Below, piece after piece: positions 1 through 10,414 of a DNA stretch of 64,000 nt. The notes beneath the pieces were generated by a model, which searched no databases, had not been told where the DNA came from, and worked only from the letters and a program-made list of their open reading frames with translations. Position 1 is the stretch's first letter; each line of letters begins with the position of its first letter. The stretch is taken from positions 1,129,201-1,193,200 of the forward strand of contig CM026426.1 of NCBI GenBank assembly GCA_014871385.1, written 5' to 3'. Position numbers and translations under genes: made by a program. The DNA is from Ceratodon purpureus (lineage: Eukaryota; Streptophyta; Bryopsida; Pseudoditrichales; Ditrichaceae).

Positions 1-265
1 GCCTGTAGCCTTGAAGTTTTGTAGCATTCGAAAAGTCATTCTAGACTCTATTGTGGAGGTAAAGGAAGAGACCTTGGAAGACAGTGGAGTTGCGGGTCTG
101 GAGCACGCGACACCTTGTAGTGAGTTACAACGTAAGGCGCAGATGGAACATTTAGAAATTAATTGTAGTCAAAGAGTAGAGTCTCCGCTGCCTTCGTTTG
201 GGAAGAAGGATTCACGCTCAAGAGATTAGCATTTACAATCCGATGATGATTGCCATTCTGAACTG
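1..265 (+). CDS. Partial exon of unrecognised gene (open at left edge)
   Basis: The frame is open to the window edge. It reads hydrophilic, coding-like sequence up to a TAG at 227-229, then continues in the same frame (HLQSDDDCHSEL) to a good donor, CTG|GTAAGT, at 265/266. A possible acceptor (TTTTAG) lies at 345, and the next exon would stop almost at once (GAC TAG). No domain was recognised. The TAG may be the true end or an amber interruption like those seen elsewhere in the window. The gene is truncated on the left, so its function cannot be judged. Confidence 0.3.
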
Positions 266-872
266 GTAAGTGAACTACACTGTCTTAGCATATGGTGTCT
301 TGTTTTTGGTAAATAGAAGTATACAATTTTTTCTAATTATTTTAGGACTAGTTGGATCGATTGTATTATGTGGAAAATGTTCAATCTTAAAACCAGCAGC
401 TGAACGTAGCGGTATACTACGAGTTAGAGCTTTTACTTGAATTCATAACTATTTCTATAAGAGTGCGTGAAAATGTCCATACCAAATACTTCACGGGGCT
501 GGAAACCTATCTTTTAAGTATATTTTAAGGGGCTAGAAACCGGGAGAGAACTAGTTATTATAATGAGACATGAAAGAGAGCCCATGCGAGAACCCGTTTT
601 AATTATTTAAGAAGAGTCCGTGCAGGGTATTTTGGATATCGCATGATGCAGTTGACATGGATGTGATGTAAAATTCAAACACTAGATTCGGGTAGTAAAA
701 GTCAACCGAGCTCCACGCATTCACTTCGGGTTAGTCTATATTTCGCACTGGCAACTAGATAGGTTTCTTGAGGTTTTTGGGGTTCATTCTTTTTGCAACA
801 CAGTGGTTTCGAATTGAGGGAGAGTGGGGAGAGGAGCTGCGAGGGTGTGCAAGGAGGGTTCGGGCTGCCATC
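266..872. other. Intergenic or intronic DNA without recognisable genes
   Basis: AT-rich sequence follows the donor at 266. Nothing coding-like longer than a few dozen codons was found. It probably includes the 3' part of the gene at the left edge and the 5' flank of the gene starting at 873. No clear TATA box was seen. Confidence 0.4.
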
Positions 873-3800
873 ATGGAGGCCGGCGGAGGCAATGCGCGGG
901 AGGACGAGCGGATGCAGGATGTCGACGTTGAGGAAGCTGCAGGAGGAGCCACCGACCAGGAAGTGTCGGCAGGAGCAGGTGACGGGAGATTTGGAAGTGG
1001 GAGAGACTCGGACGGGAGAATTGAGCGAGGTAGTGGAGACGACAACGGCGAGGAAGATGGTGATGATGGCAAGGTAATTCAACATTGCGACATTGCTACG
1101 ATGTGGATATGGGTTGTGGGTTGGGATTGTGGATTGGCTGTGGGTTCTGGATTGGTTTGAGGATTTTGGTTGTGGGTTGGGATTGTGGATTGGCTGTGGG
1201 TTCTGGATTGGTTTGAGGATTTTGGTTGCGGGTTGGGTTTGCGGAATTGCTGTGGTTGTTGGATTGGTTTGTGGATTTGGGTTGCGGGTTGGGTTTGAAG
1301 GTTCGATTTGTGTTTTGGTTGTTGGTTATAAATTGTGTGCAGTTTGTTTGTAATTTGCCTGGGGTGCGTTGTATCTGGATCTCGGGTTGTGGGTTGCCTG
1401 GGGTTGGTTCTTCGTGAGTGTTGGGCTGCCCTGTTCTTGGTGGCTCGCGGCTTGGGACTGTCCATCCGCAGGGAGTGGTCACCCGGGAGTTGGAAGTTGC
1501 CTCGAAAGCCTCGGCCACATCCTCGCAGTAGAGGTAGCTGCGCACATTGGATCCGTCGCCGTGGATCGGCAATGGCTTACCTTGCATTGCGAGCATTCTG
1601 AACTTGGGGATCAGCTTCTCCGGAAACTGATTCGGCCCGTAGACGTTGTTCCCACGAGTGGTGATGCAGGGCAGTCCATAGGAGCGCCCGTAGGCCATCA
1701 CGAGCATCTCCGCACCAGCCTTGGTAGCAGAGTAGGGGTTCGTAGGCAACAACTGCGACGCCTCGTGGTTTCCCACTATGGCCTCGGCCTCCGTCTCCCC
1801 GTACACTTCGCCTGTGCTCACATGAATGAACCGCTTGATTTGGCCCGTAACCTTGCAAGCCTCGAGGAGCACATGGGTTCCATAGATGTTGTTCTTCGTA
1901 AACTCAGAACTGTTGCCAAACGAGTTATCGGCGTGAGTCCGCGCTGCAAAGTGCATAATAGTATCAATACCCTTAGTGATTAGAAGGTAGTTCACCAGAT
2001 CCGCGCTCGCAATGTCACCCTTTACGAACTTGAATGTTTTTTTTTTTTATATTTTAAAAAATATAAAACCCGCAAACCTACTGTCGTTAACGACAGCAGG
2101 CCAGGAGGGTGGGGTCGGTTTGGGAATTTTTGAAATTTGTGTCTTTTTTTTTTTTCTTTGAATTTGTGTGTTAATTAAAAGGGATTTTGGTCAGAAATTA
2201 TTGATGCAAATTTGAATTTTTTGGAATTGGTTTTCGTATTTTAATGCTTTTTTTGTATAATTTAAAAAATAAAAAAACCCGCAAACCTACTATCGTCAAC
2301 GACAGTAGGCCGGGAGGGTGGGGGTCCATTTGGGGATTTTTGAATTTTGGTTTTTTTTTTCTTTTCTTTGAATTTTTGTGTTAATTAAAACGGATTGTGC
2401 TCACAAAGATATGATGAAAATCTTATAAGTTTTGATGAGTTTTTAAGGTTTTTTTGGGAGCCTTGTCGAGGTTGTGGTTTGTTTCTTCATAGTTGCTGTT
2501 TTTTCTAATAATTATAACATTGTTTGTGATTAAGGACTTTGATGGAGATCATCTGGGGAGCGAACGTCAAGACCCGACGCCAGCAGAAACTGAGGTATTT
2601 CCTTCAATTTACAATTTATATTGTTTTCTTATGTTTATGAATTTGAGTTCTATTCGGCTTATACCCATCTTTGTTTCCTACTCTTATAAAAATTGAAGTT
2701 AATCCTCACTTCATTTCTTCTACTCTAGGTATCTTCCGATGCTCCTGAGATGTCCGCTACTTCCCCCATTTCTGTGATCAATGTTTCCGATCTTTCGGAT
2801 TCATTTGATCAGTTCTACTGTACCTGTGATGTAGCCAACCCTGTAGGTGTGGAAAGTGGATCTCTCGAGGTCCACTCTCCACAGTACATGCCTACCTCTC
2901 CAGTGTACATGCCTACATCCCCGGTGTATGAGCCAACCTCCCCGGGCTATATGCCCACGTCTCCTCCTCAGGGCTCTCCGCCGATGTCTCCACCCTCTCC
3001 TTCCTCGCCGATTAGAGTCAGGAGGCCAGCCCATGTCGTCTTTGCTCTGCCGGCAATTCTGCCGTGCCCTGTCCAACAGACCAGGCGATTTTGGAGGAGG
3101 CGCCATCACTGGAACTGTAGACAGTCTAAGGAGTACTATAGTCGAGCATCACGTAGATAGTTTTATCAATCACAGATGATGATTGAGTTGTTAAAAGAGA
3201 GATGACAGTATGAAGATATATTGTTACTTTCTTTTACATACTTGTCTTCTTTGCATGACTTTCTTCGATTGTGCTTGTTCTCCTAATTTGCGCACCTTCT
3301 GGCAGGTTACGCAAACAGAAGATGTGTTGGTGAAACCATCTTGTCCGATAAACTTGAAGACTGCTAGGGAAGGGGAATTGGAACATCGAACCCAATACAA
3401 GGTGGACTCTATAGCCGTCATCAACAAGCTCAGGATCAAGCCATCGCAGAAGTCCCGAATGTCAGTGCCCCTGTGCAGGATGATCCCAATGGCAAAGGTT
3501 AGACCAGTGGGCGAAGTGGGGGTACAGCATTTGGAGCGGGCGTTCGTTAAGAGGTATAGAGATGGCGACCGCGTCATGTACATCTCTATGTACAACAACG
3601 AAGAGCAGACAAGAGATGTTACGGATGAGGTCATGGCTAGATGGAGCCCATTATGGAGGGACGCGAATGATGCCTTTGAATTTGAGCTTCAAAGTGACAA
3701 GGAGTGGTCGCAATTCTCGGGGAAGATGTTTTTTGTTTGGGAAGGTAACCATCGCCTCTCAGCATGGCTTCGTCATATCAACAAGCATCATGCAGACGAC

Positions 3801-6800
3801 CCGTCATGGCACATATCTGTGCACTACATAGTACTCGATCCCCGTGGCCATGTTGGCAATCTTCTTCACGCAATGCATGACATCAACTGGTAAGTACTTG
3901 TTTCTTTTTTCCTGTTTTTCCATTTGTTACTTTATCTCATCTCTATTATTCATCATACGTATTTTGGTTTATTTTCAAGTAGACTGAGAATGACCACGTG
4001 AAGAGTAATCTCCCCGCAAAACTATTTCGAATCCGCTCTTTCGGAATGATGAAGCTGGAGGAATTTAAAGACCTCCTCAGTCCTGAAGAGTATGACGCAT
4101 GTTTGAAGAACAAGCCACCTAATCCCTCCTGGTTTCCCTTGACAACTAAAATTTTCATCGCATTTTTGTACCGAGTAAGTCCTACCTCCTCTCTCTATTT
4201 GCTTCTTATTATTCGATACTCATGAAATTTCCTAAGGCTTAATTATCTTTCTACAGCGGGAACTCGCTGCGGCCTCCGATGAAGCAGCCAATGCCTACCG
4301 CAAGAAGACACCCGAGGATGAGCAGTCTGCAAGTGCAGTTTGGGATGTCATGAATGAGGCATCAGATAGAATGGTCGAAGCCATCAAGAAGAAGGATTTT
4401 ACCAAGTACTTGGCTGTCGCAAATCCCAAGAATGGTGACGACTTCCTCAATGAGGTGACTCACTGATCATTGTTCAATTCACTGTTTCGTATGACTTCAA
4501 TAATTTCTGTATTAATCCTTATAAAAACTTTGGTGCTTCTTGCAGATCAATCGCCATTACAGTCTCAATAATAAGCCTGAGATGTCGCTCGAAAAGTTTC
4601 AGAGGTTTGTTCCAGCGGCCGTTGAGGCCAAATACAAGGCTCGTTGGTTGAAGTGGTGGAACTCATCCCCGAGTGCTCGAATGTCTTACAGATTTCTGCC
4701 ATCTGAATTCAAAGACACCGAACTCGACCCATGGTTGAACAAAGCTTCATTCTCGGCTGGGGTAATTTCCATACAAAATCCTTTCCGATTCCTTATTCCT
4801 TTATTTTTTTACCGTATTCCTTCTTCGTTGCTACTTATATGATTTTTGTATTACAGTTGGAGGAAGCCGTCATCCACGAAGTCGAGGACATATTCAAAAC
4901 GGAGAACCTCGACATTAATTGGATGGCATTTCCTAATGTCCAACAGCCGGGCAATTTTGTCGAGAGTTCAAGTATTCTGTTGTGGGACAAGGCCTTCCCT
5001 ACGTTCATTGGAAAAAAGGCTGATAAGCACTTCGACAAGAAGTCCGACTTCGCAAAATTCCCTGGAACCGCTCAAGTTGTCAAGCGGGTTACTTACCGGT
5101 ACGTGAAGTAACTTAATCGCATTTCCATTTCATAATTTTCATTGCAATTGTTTCTTATACTTACCTTCTATATGTCTTCCCTTAGGTACTTCAAGCGAGA
5201 GCTTCTTCTGAAGGGGGCCATCAGCGTTCAGCACCTCCCCAAGTACTTCAAGCTTTGGACGCAGACAACGTCGGACCAGTGTATGTACTCTCCCCAACAG
5301 ATAAAAAGGTACAAAGCTGCTCACCTGGATGCTCGATGCTGGTATCTTGATTGTATTGGTGGTTTCACTATTGACTCGGAGGCAGACGTCAAGATGCTAC
5401 ACGATGGGGGTGAGGTGGTGGTCGAAGCCTCCTTAGATGGTGCAGACGAAGACGAAGGACAGGAGGATCAATCTTCTGCTCCTCCACCAAAGAAAGGGAG
5501 AGGAAGGCGACTGAAATCTCTCCGTTCTCAGTCAGAGGCATCACAGCAAACCGGTGCGGCGTCTTCCCAGCCAAAACAGAAGGAACCAGAGCCCTCTCCA
5601 GGTATTGTCATTACGAAGCCTTCTCCAGCTTCTTCGCCGGTTCCTTCCTCGATCAGTGCTTCCGAGGTCACCAGAGGTCTCCTCGAGCAGAGGAAAACCA
5701 AGAAATTCCCACAAACTACCTCTTCCGCTGGAACTCTCAATTCCTCTCGGGTTTATGTCATCAACTCCTCTGTGAATTTGGTTCTATCCCGACACAAGGA
5801 ACTTGAAGACGTTGGTGGCGATCCCGAATGGAACAAGGCTCTAGACATCATTCGAATGGTATGATCCGTTGTTTCATGCTTTCCCTTGAATACTTATATT
5901 ACTGTAAACCTTATATTTTCTAACTCTGATTTCTTGTTTACTCAAGTTTGGAGCAGGCCGCGAGAACCGAGTTTCTCATAGATGCATAGAGGAGAATCAC
6001 TTGGGATTCGACTTGATCATTGCCGACGTTCCTGAGAATCTTTCGGTCCCCACGATATCCAATCCTGCCTACGTCGCTCCATCTTGGAACAAACGCGGCA
6101 AGGATTATTTGGAGGACCTCTTCGAATTCGCAAGACATTTCTTGCAATTTGATGGTGCTCTCTGCATCATCCACAACAACGACCAACGTCTGGCTTCGAA
6201 GATTTCCGAAGTGGCTATTGCTGATGGCTTCGTGCAGCACCGAGACTGGTGGGGGTTCAATGCACTAGGCTTGGCTCACCCAACGATGCCCGGCTCCTTG
6301 GTATGTACATCATAATCTTTGCTTGTCTTTGCATTCTACTAAGTTTTCTTTTCCATTACACTCACATATTTTTGTTTCTCGCAGTCTCTTCGATTCTGGG
6401 TGCGCGTCTTCATTCGTGGTGGTTCCCCCCCATCCAAGTTTTCTTTTCAAACGAAGAAATCCGATGTTGTTTACAACGACCTCCACATTACCGAGAGTGA
6501 TGCCATTCTCAACTTCACCGATGCAGACTCGCAGCTCATGAATGGGGAGGTGCCGTGGAGAGGCCCGAGGGAGAAAGTCCCTGAGATGATGCAGGGCATC
6601 ATTGAGGAGATGACCAAGCCCGGTAACATAGTCTTTGAGTGGTCGGCAGGAACAGGTAATTCTCCATTAACAGTTTCTGCATTTCAAGCCTCTGATTTTC
6701 TCCACAGGGACTCACTACTTTTCTGTGCTAAGTGTTTTCAGGTGCCTCCCTCAAGGCTTGCCAGAGTATTGGTCGTCATATTATAGCTTGTGAGGAGGAC

Positions 6801-7076
6801 AAAGCGATATTCAACGCCCTTCTTAAACCGTATATGGCTACGTCATCTGCCATGGGCCCTCCTAAACATCCTAGGCCGGTAGCAGCAGACGAAGCCCCTC
6901 CAAAGAGATCAAGACCTGATAAGTGGTGTAAGTCTTCTATTCTTTGTTCAAATTCTCCAAGCATTGCTTCTCTTTGCACCTCTACGTACTCGATCTAACC
7001 ACAATCGGTTTTCTATTGCAGAGTAGTTTCGGCAACACCTCCACCTGGGCCAACATCAGTGTCCACTCCATCGTAG
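873..7076 (+). CDS. Multi-exon ParB-like / degenerate DNA amino-methyltransferase protein with CTD-like heptads
   Basis: Exons inferred from GT-AG sites and frame: 873-1073, 2535-2594, 2729 to about 3070-3160 (3' end unclear), 3306-3889, 3983-4174, 4257-4454, 4546-4761, 4857-5098, 5186-5858, 5947-6300, 6385-6655, 6742-6927, then a short last exon from about 7022. About 1200 residues. Domains in order: acidic Gly/Glu/Asp-rich N-terminus; Tyr-Pro-Thr-Ser-Pro heptads (2885-2968); a ParB/sulfiredoxin-like domain (exon 3306-3889) with VRPVGEV and the signature EGNHRLSAW; a charged region; a basic Ser/Pro-rich linker (about 5400-5700); and a beta-class N6/N4 methyltransferase fold (5947-6927) with motif IV region DLIIADVPENL and motif I region EWSAGTGASLKAC. 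The DPPY-type catalytic motif reads DVPE, so catalysis is doubtful. The 3889/3983 junction does not keep phase with the obvious sites: either an unusual splice or a frame break. ParB-methylase fusions are known in phages and bacteria; a spliced eukaryotic version is notable. Confidence 0.65.
1112..1290. repeat. 56-bp tandem repeat, GT-rich on the plus strand
   Basis: A G/T-rich unit (GGTTGTGGGTTGGGATTG...) begins at 1112, 1168 and 1224, a 56-bp period, with the third copy diverged (GGTTGCGGG). It lies in the first intron of the 873-7076 gene. The Pro/Asn/Gln-rich frames on the other strand are translations of this repeat, not genes. Confidence 0.8.
1501..2037 (-). pseudogene. Fragment of UDP-rhamnose synthase (RHM-type UDP-glucose 4,6-dehydratase domain)
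   Basis: About 179 residues closely match the N-terminal NAD-dependent dehydratase domain of plant RHM enzymes, which convert UDP-glucose toward UDP-rhamnose in the cytosol. Recognisable stretches include FVKGDIASADLVNYLL, TKNNIYGTHVLLEACK, NPYSATKAGAEMLVMAYGRS (the YxxxK of extended SDR enzymes), TTRGNNVYGPNQFPEKLIPK and GDGSNVRSYLYCEDVAEAFE. Both ends are abrupt: T-rich repeat DNA abuts the N-terminal side at 2037, and similarity ends at EAFE (1501). The N-terminal Rossmann glycine motif and the C-terminal half are absent. The active-site TDE is changed to TGE, removing the catalytic aspartate. It lies antisense inside the first intron of the 873-7076 gene. A captured, non-functional fragment is the best reading. 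Confidence 0.85.
2038..2400. repeat. Diverged tandem duplication carrying a palindrome
   Basis: Two copies of about 160-220 bp share a T-run, 'aacccgcaaacctact', a dyad, 'ggagggtggg' and 'gtgttaattaaaa'. The dyad is CCTACTGTCGTTAACGACAG in copy 1 (about 2077-2100) and CCTACTATCGTCAACGACAG in copy 2 (about 2286-2309). Each could form a hairpin. The block directly abuts the truncated end of the RHM fragment. Confidence 0.75.
2885..2968 (+). other. RNA polymerase II CTD-like heptad repeats (four units)
   Basis: Within the third exon the frame encodes four consecutive heptads: YMPTSPV, YMPTSPV, YEPTSPG, YMPTSPP. They are followed by a Pro/Ser-rich stretch (SPPMSPPSPSSP). Positions 1 and 3-6 match the Pol II consensus YSPTSPS; Ser2 is replaced by Met or Glu. 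This is seen directly in the translation. Any docking of CTD-binding proteins is inference. Confidence 0.75.
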
Positions 7077-7569
7077 CGTCTTCATTCCAGCCCGATTGAG
7101 CCTTTTATACTTCCGGACTACGCAGAGGGCTTAGCACAGGCGTTTCAATTTGGAGCCCTTACATATGTTCCTAGTCGGCCAACTACTTTTGATCCCAGGG
7201 CCCTTATATTCGTCGATGACGAGGCGGTAGAAGGAGATTCCGAGTCATCTAGTTCTGAGAGTGGAAGTAGCGATTGTAGCATGTTGTGAGTTTGAAGGAG
7301 GCTTCGGTCTTTCATTGTTTTCATCTTATTTGATTTGATTTAATTGGAGTTCATTGCCTATTCCTTCGTCTACTCTACTCCAAACACCTTAAAGTAGTTA
7401 TGATTCTCATTTCCAATTCGTCTTGGAATATGTAAAGGATGAAACGCCACAACTGTAAAGCTCAAAATATAACACGAAGAGTGAAATGTTACAAAAGAAA
7501 TGCTCAAAGTTTATATTGCGCTGTAATTTATTTCTTAAACATTCAAAATATTACATTTCCATAGCCATG
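7077..7569 (+). other. 3' region with coding-like continuation after TAG
   Basis: After TAG 7074-7076 one frame stays open and coding-like to a TGA at about 7289, ending in an acidic Ser/Glu-rich tail (EGDSESSSSESGSSDCSML). If exon 13 starts at 7024 this frame is continuous with the upstream gene, giving another in-frame amber. If it starts at 7022, TAG is formed at the splice junction. Beyond 7290 only AT-rich 3' DNA was seen. Confidence 0.35.
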
Positions 7570-8091
7570 TTACCTATTCTTGGAAGAGATCCAGATACCA
7601 TCCCTCGGAGAAATTTTCTCTCCTTCCGGCACATCCAAGACCTCATTCCCGTTGGCCCATAGCAATGTCCTCAACTGCTCTAACTCAACGCAACTAAGTT
7701 CTCCAAGGGACGCCGTCTCTAACCTCTCGTTGTGAATTGGAGTTGCAAGTTTCCAAGAACTCCTAAAATCACTCCAGTTGATGTTGAACCGATTAACTTC
7801 GTATTCGTCCTTCGGACTCCAATGGCGACAATCGTACGAAAAGTAATCCCACCTCGCTAGCCGAAGGCATGCGTATTCAGGACTGCTGTCAATCTCACGC
7901 TTCCAACTCTTCGACACACCACGAGCGTTCTCGACGTCTTCAAACGTGATTACCGTCGGAGGTGTCCAATCCTGCGTTGGACTACTATCTATATGATCCC
8001 AGGGGTTAGGCCCATCCGCCATCCGCTTAAGCAAATCCTGTAAAATCGTTTCACAGGCAATGACCTCAAATGAATCAACCAAAACAAGCAC
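7570..8091 (-). CDS. F-box-like protein (possible), 173 codons
   Basis: A single-exon frame ending in TAA at 7570-7572. The N-terminal third (ETILQDLLKRM ... ITFEDVENARGVSKSWKREI) resembles an F-box: an alpha-helical 'I-L-x-x-L' segment, then 'V-x-x-x-W' with flanking basic residues, split by about 25 inserted residues. F-box proteins recruit substrates to SCF ubiquitin ligases. The rest (DSSPEYACLRLARWDYF, WSPKDEYEV, SWKLATPIHNERLE) has no recognised repeat domain. The start is uncertain: ATG at 8089-8091 is used but the true exon may extend further. Resemblance is by eye only; it could also be an unrelated hypothetical protein. Confidence 0.45.
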   Translation of the reverse strand: MLVLVDSFEVIACETILQDLLKRMADGPNPWDHIDSSPTQDWTPPTVITFEDVENARGVSKSWKREIDSSPEYACLRLARWDYFSYDCRHWSPKDEYEVNRFNINWSDFRSSWKLATPIHNERLETASLGELSCVELEQLRTLLWANGNEVLDVPEGEKISPRDGIWISSKNR

Positions 8092-8547
8092 TCTAACATG
8101 GTATACATCTTGGTTTTCGCAGCTCGATTATTGTACACGAACTTTGATATATTCCACGAAGGTTTCAGACCATAAACTTTAGCTTTTGTGATATTTTCAT
8201 TCCTATACTTTTCTATTCAATATTTAATGTTGTCATCAAAGAACATGATGCTGGAATACTCGTATCTAGATCCAATAAGGGACCAAATCTAAAGGTTGTA
8301 TGGATGACGTCATCATGACATCAGCCCTAATTTGTACCTAAAAAATAAAACGTAAAAAAGCTTTTACCAGGCATAACCCTGAATTCCACGGAAATATGCT
8401 CCTTTACTAAAAAAAGTAAAAAAACCGTACCTTTTTTTAGTTTTTCTCCACGGTTATAGGGTTTACTTTGCTTTTAAAAATTTGGCTAAATGTCAAATCT
8501 CTGCTCTCTGCTCTCCGCTCTCCGCTGTCCTCTCACATGCTAACTTT
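8092..8547. other. AT-rich intergenic DNA
   Basis: No gene seen. It contains homopolymer A/T tracts and a loose inverted pair around 8345-8465 (AAACGTAAAAAAGC.../...CCGTACC with ACGGTTATAGGG). The pyrimidine-rich run CTCTGCTCTCTGCTCTCCGC at about 8500 leads into the CpG-rich array that follows. Confidence 0.5.
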
Positions 8548-8720
8548 CCCCGCTCGCGCCCGATTTCGCACGCGCCCGACTGCTCGCGCCCGTCAATACT
8601 CGCGCGCAAGCACTGCAACCGTATCATGCAATAATTTCTCCCCCCGAGCTCCCTCTTTCCATTTGTGCGCGCTCGCACGTGTTCGCTCCCATCAATGCTC
8701 GCGCTTGCACGCCCCCGAGC
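8548..8720. repeat. CpG-rich degenerate array 0 (CGCGCCCG motif, plus orientation)
   Basis: Irregular repeats of CTCGCGCCCG-like words separated by 4-10 unrelated bases, in AT-rich surroundings. Same word and orientation as the arrays at 9828, 10415 and 55625. Open frames through it give Arg/Ala-rich translations that are not believable proteins. Confidence 0.7.
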
Positions 8721-8749
8721 ACTCCAACAACATCACTCAAATAATTTTT

Positions 8750-9225
8750 ATAATTCCACCACTCTCCCATCCTACCCCCTTCTTTTTATTGAATACTCCT
8801 ACGCTCTTTAATTTTTTTATTTTATTTTTTCCCCTTCTCAGAACTCTATGCTTTTATTTAATTTTCTATCTCATTTCGTCCGTTCATTTTTCTAATTCCA
8901 CCACTCCCCCATCCTATCCCGCCTTATTTTTATTTAATACTCCTACGCTCTTTAATTTGTTTTTTTTTTTTTTCCCCTTCTTAGAACTCTATGCTTTCAT
9001 AAAATTTTCTATCTCATTTCGTCCGTTCATTTTTCTAATTCCACCACTCCCCCATTCTCCCGCCTTGTTTTTATTTAATACTCCTACGCTCTTTAATTTG
9101 TTTTTTTTCCCCCTTCTTAGAACTCTATGCTTTCATTTAATTTTCTATCTCATTTCGTCCGTTCATTTTTCTGATTCCACCACTCCCCCGCCCCCCCCGC
9201 CTTGTATTTATTTAATACTCCTAGT
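8750..9225. repeat. About 140-bp tandem repeat, 3-4 copies
   Basis: Units begin with CCACCACTCYCCCAT at about 8756, 8899, 9040 and 9177. Each continues with a T-rich run, CTCCTACGCTCTTTAATTT and CATTTCGTCCGTTCATTTTT. Spacing is about 137-143 bp and copies differ mostly in T-tract length. The long Phe/Leu/Ser-rich frame across it is a repeat artefact. Confidence 0.85.
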
Positions 9226-9827
9226 GGTTATTACTGTTCTCCTTGAAGAGAAATATTGATTCACAAATTTACTCATAGTTTTCCACCAGTAATGTCAGTT
9301 TTATGAGCAGTTGTACAATTGATGTGACAACCTGTGCTCACTACGGAAGCTATCGTTAATTTCCACTCTATTGAGCTGGTCAAATCGAATAAGGTTATTG
9401 CTAGAAAGATTTCTTGGTTGCATGTGATAATGTAGACTTAGCTCCGGGTATCAGTGCATCTCCACCCGAGTATCAGGGAGATAGCACCACCCGAGTATTG
9501 CCTAGAGATCAACCGAAACACACACTCCAGGCTTCCCACCTTGAGTGAGCCTTCGACAACTCAGACGGAAATCTGTCCTGTGCTATCGGAGTAAGTAAAA
9601 TTGTGATGTGACCATAACGTTTTACAGCACAGAGTGGGGAGATTTTTTTCTCCGTGGTTAACATTATTTTATAATTTGAATGCCTATTCGTTTATTTATT
9701 TTTATTTTTTTACTTTTAGTTACTCCAATCTCCCATACTAATGTATTATATTTCAGTATAGTCCATTGTCTCCCTTAACTTTTTTTATTTTTATTTTTTT
9801 TGAACTTCTGACTTTTAAACTTCTTTG
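9226..9827. other. Intergenic DNA, no gene seen
   Basis: Mixed sequence with a short internal repeat (ACCCGAGTAT twice, about 9468-9500) and T-rich tracts at 9680-9820 leading into the next CpG-rich array. No convincing coding frame on either strand. Confidence 0.5.
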
Positions 9828-10092
9828 CGCGCGCCTGTTCGATCGCGCCCGTCCGTCCGCGCCTGCAGGCGCCCGCGCGATCGCGTCCACGTTCGACCCA
9901 TTGAACCTGCCCACGTGCGCGAGCACACGCGCGCCCGCGCCCGCAAGTACGCGTGCGCGCCCGCTTTCCACGCGCGGTCGCGAGCTCGCCCAACTGCGCG
10001 CGCCCTGCGCGCGCCCAACCGTCCGCGCGCGAGCGCACGCGCGCGCCTGCTCGTGCCCGTCCTCAACTACGCTGCGTGCGCGCGCGCTCGTG
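9828..10092. repeat. CpG-rich degenerate array 1 (CGCGCCCG, plus orientation)
   Basis: Dense GCGCGCCCG/CGCGCCCGT words over about 265 bp, preceded by a T-rich stretch and 'TTCGATCGCGCCC', a junction also seen before array 2. The sharp base-composition edges on both sides mark it as a distinct module. Arg/Ala-rich frames in all directions are artefacts. Confidence 0.8.
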
Positions 10093-10414
10093 GTTTCAAC
10101 TGGATTAACGCGATAACTAGTAAAATTTATCCCATATTTTAAGTTAACACTGCCTGAGGTTAGTTTAAAACGACTTACCTTCCATTGGGAGGGCAAAAAC
10201 ATGAGGAGCGAGATGACAACCTGCTCCAGTTCTTAGACATGTGTGAATGGGGCGGGTAGTCCTCTCCCACTCTCATGTTTCTCAATCTTTTCATTTGAAT
10301 AGGATTCCTCTTTATGTAGATGTTCACGTGTTTGTAGCTCACACACTTTAATTTTTTTAAATTTTATTCCTTCTTCCCTCTCATTGTAATTTGTCAGTGA
10401 ATTGAGCTCGCCAA

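Noticed and set aside
1079-1465. Pro/Asn/Gln/Thr-rich minus-strand frame downstream of the RHM fragment
   Set aside because: It is the 56-bp intronic repeat read backwards, not a genuine C-terminal extension.
1369-1983. 204-codon plus-strand frame
   Set aside because: It is the shadow of the RHM-like frame on the opposite strand.
8468-9259. 263-codon plus-strand frame rich in Phe, Leu, Ser
   Set aside because: It coincides with the 140-bp tandem repeat and repeats its peptide with each unit; not a plausible protein.
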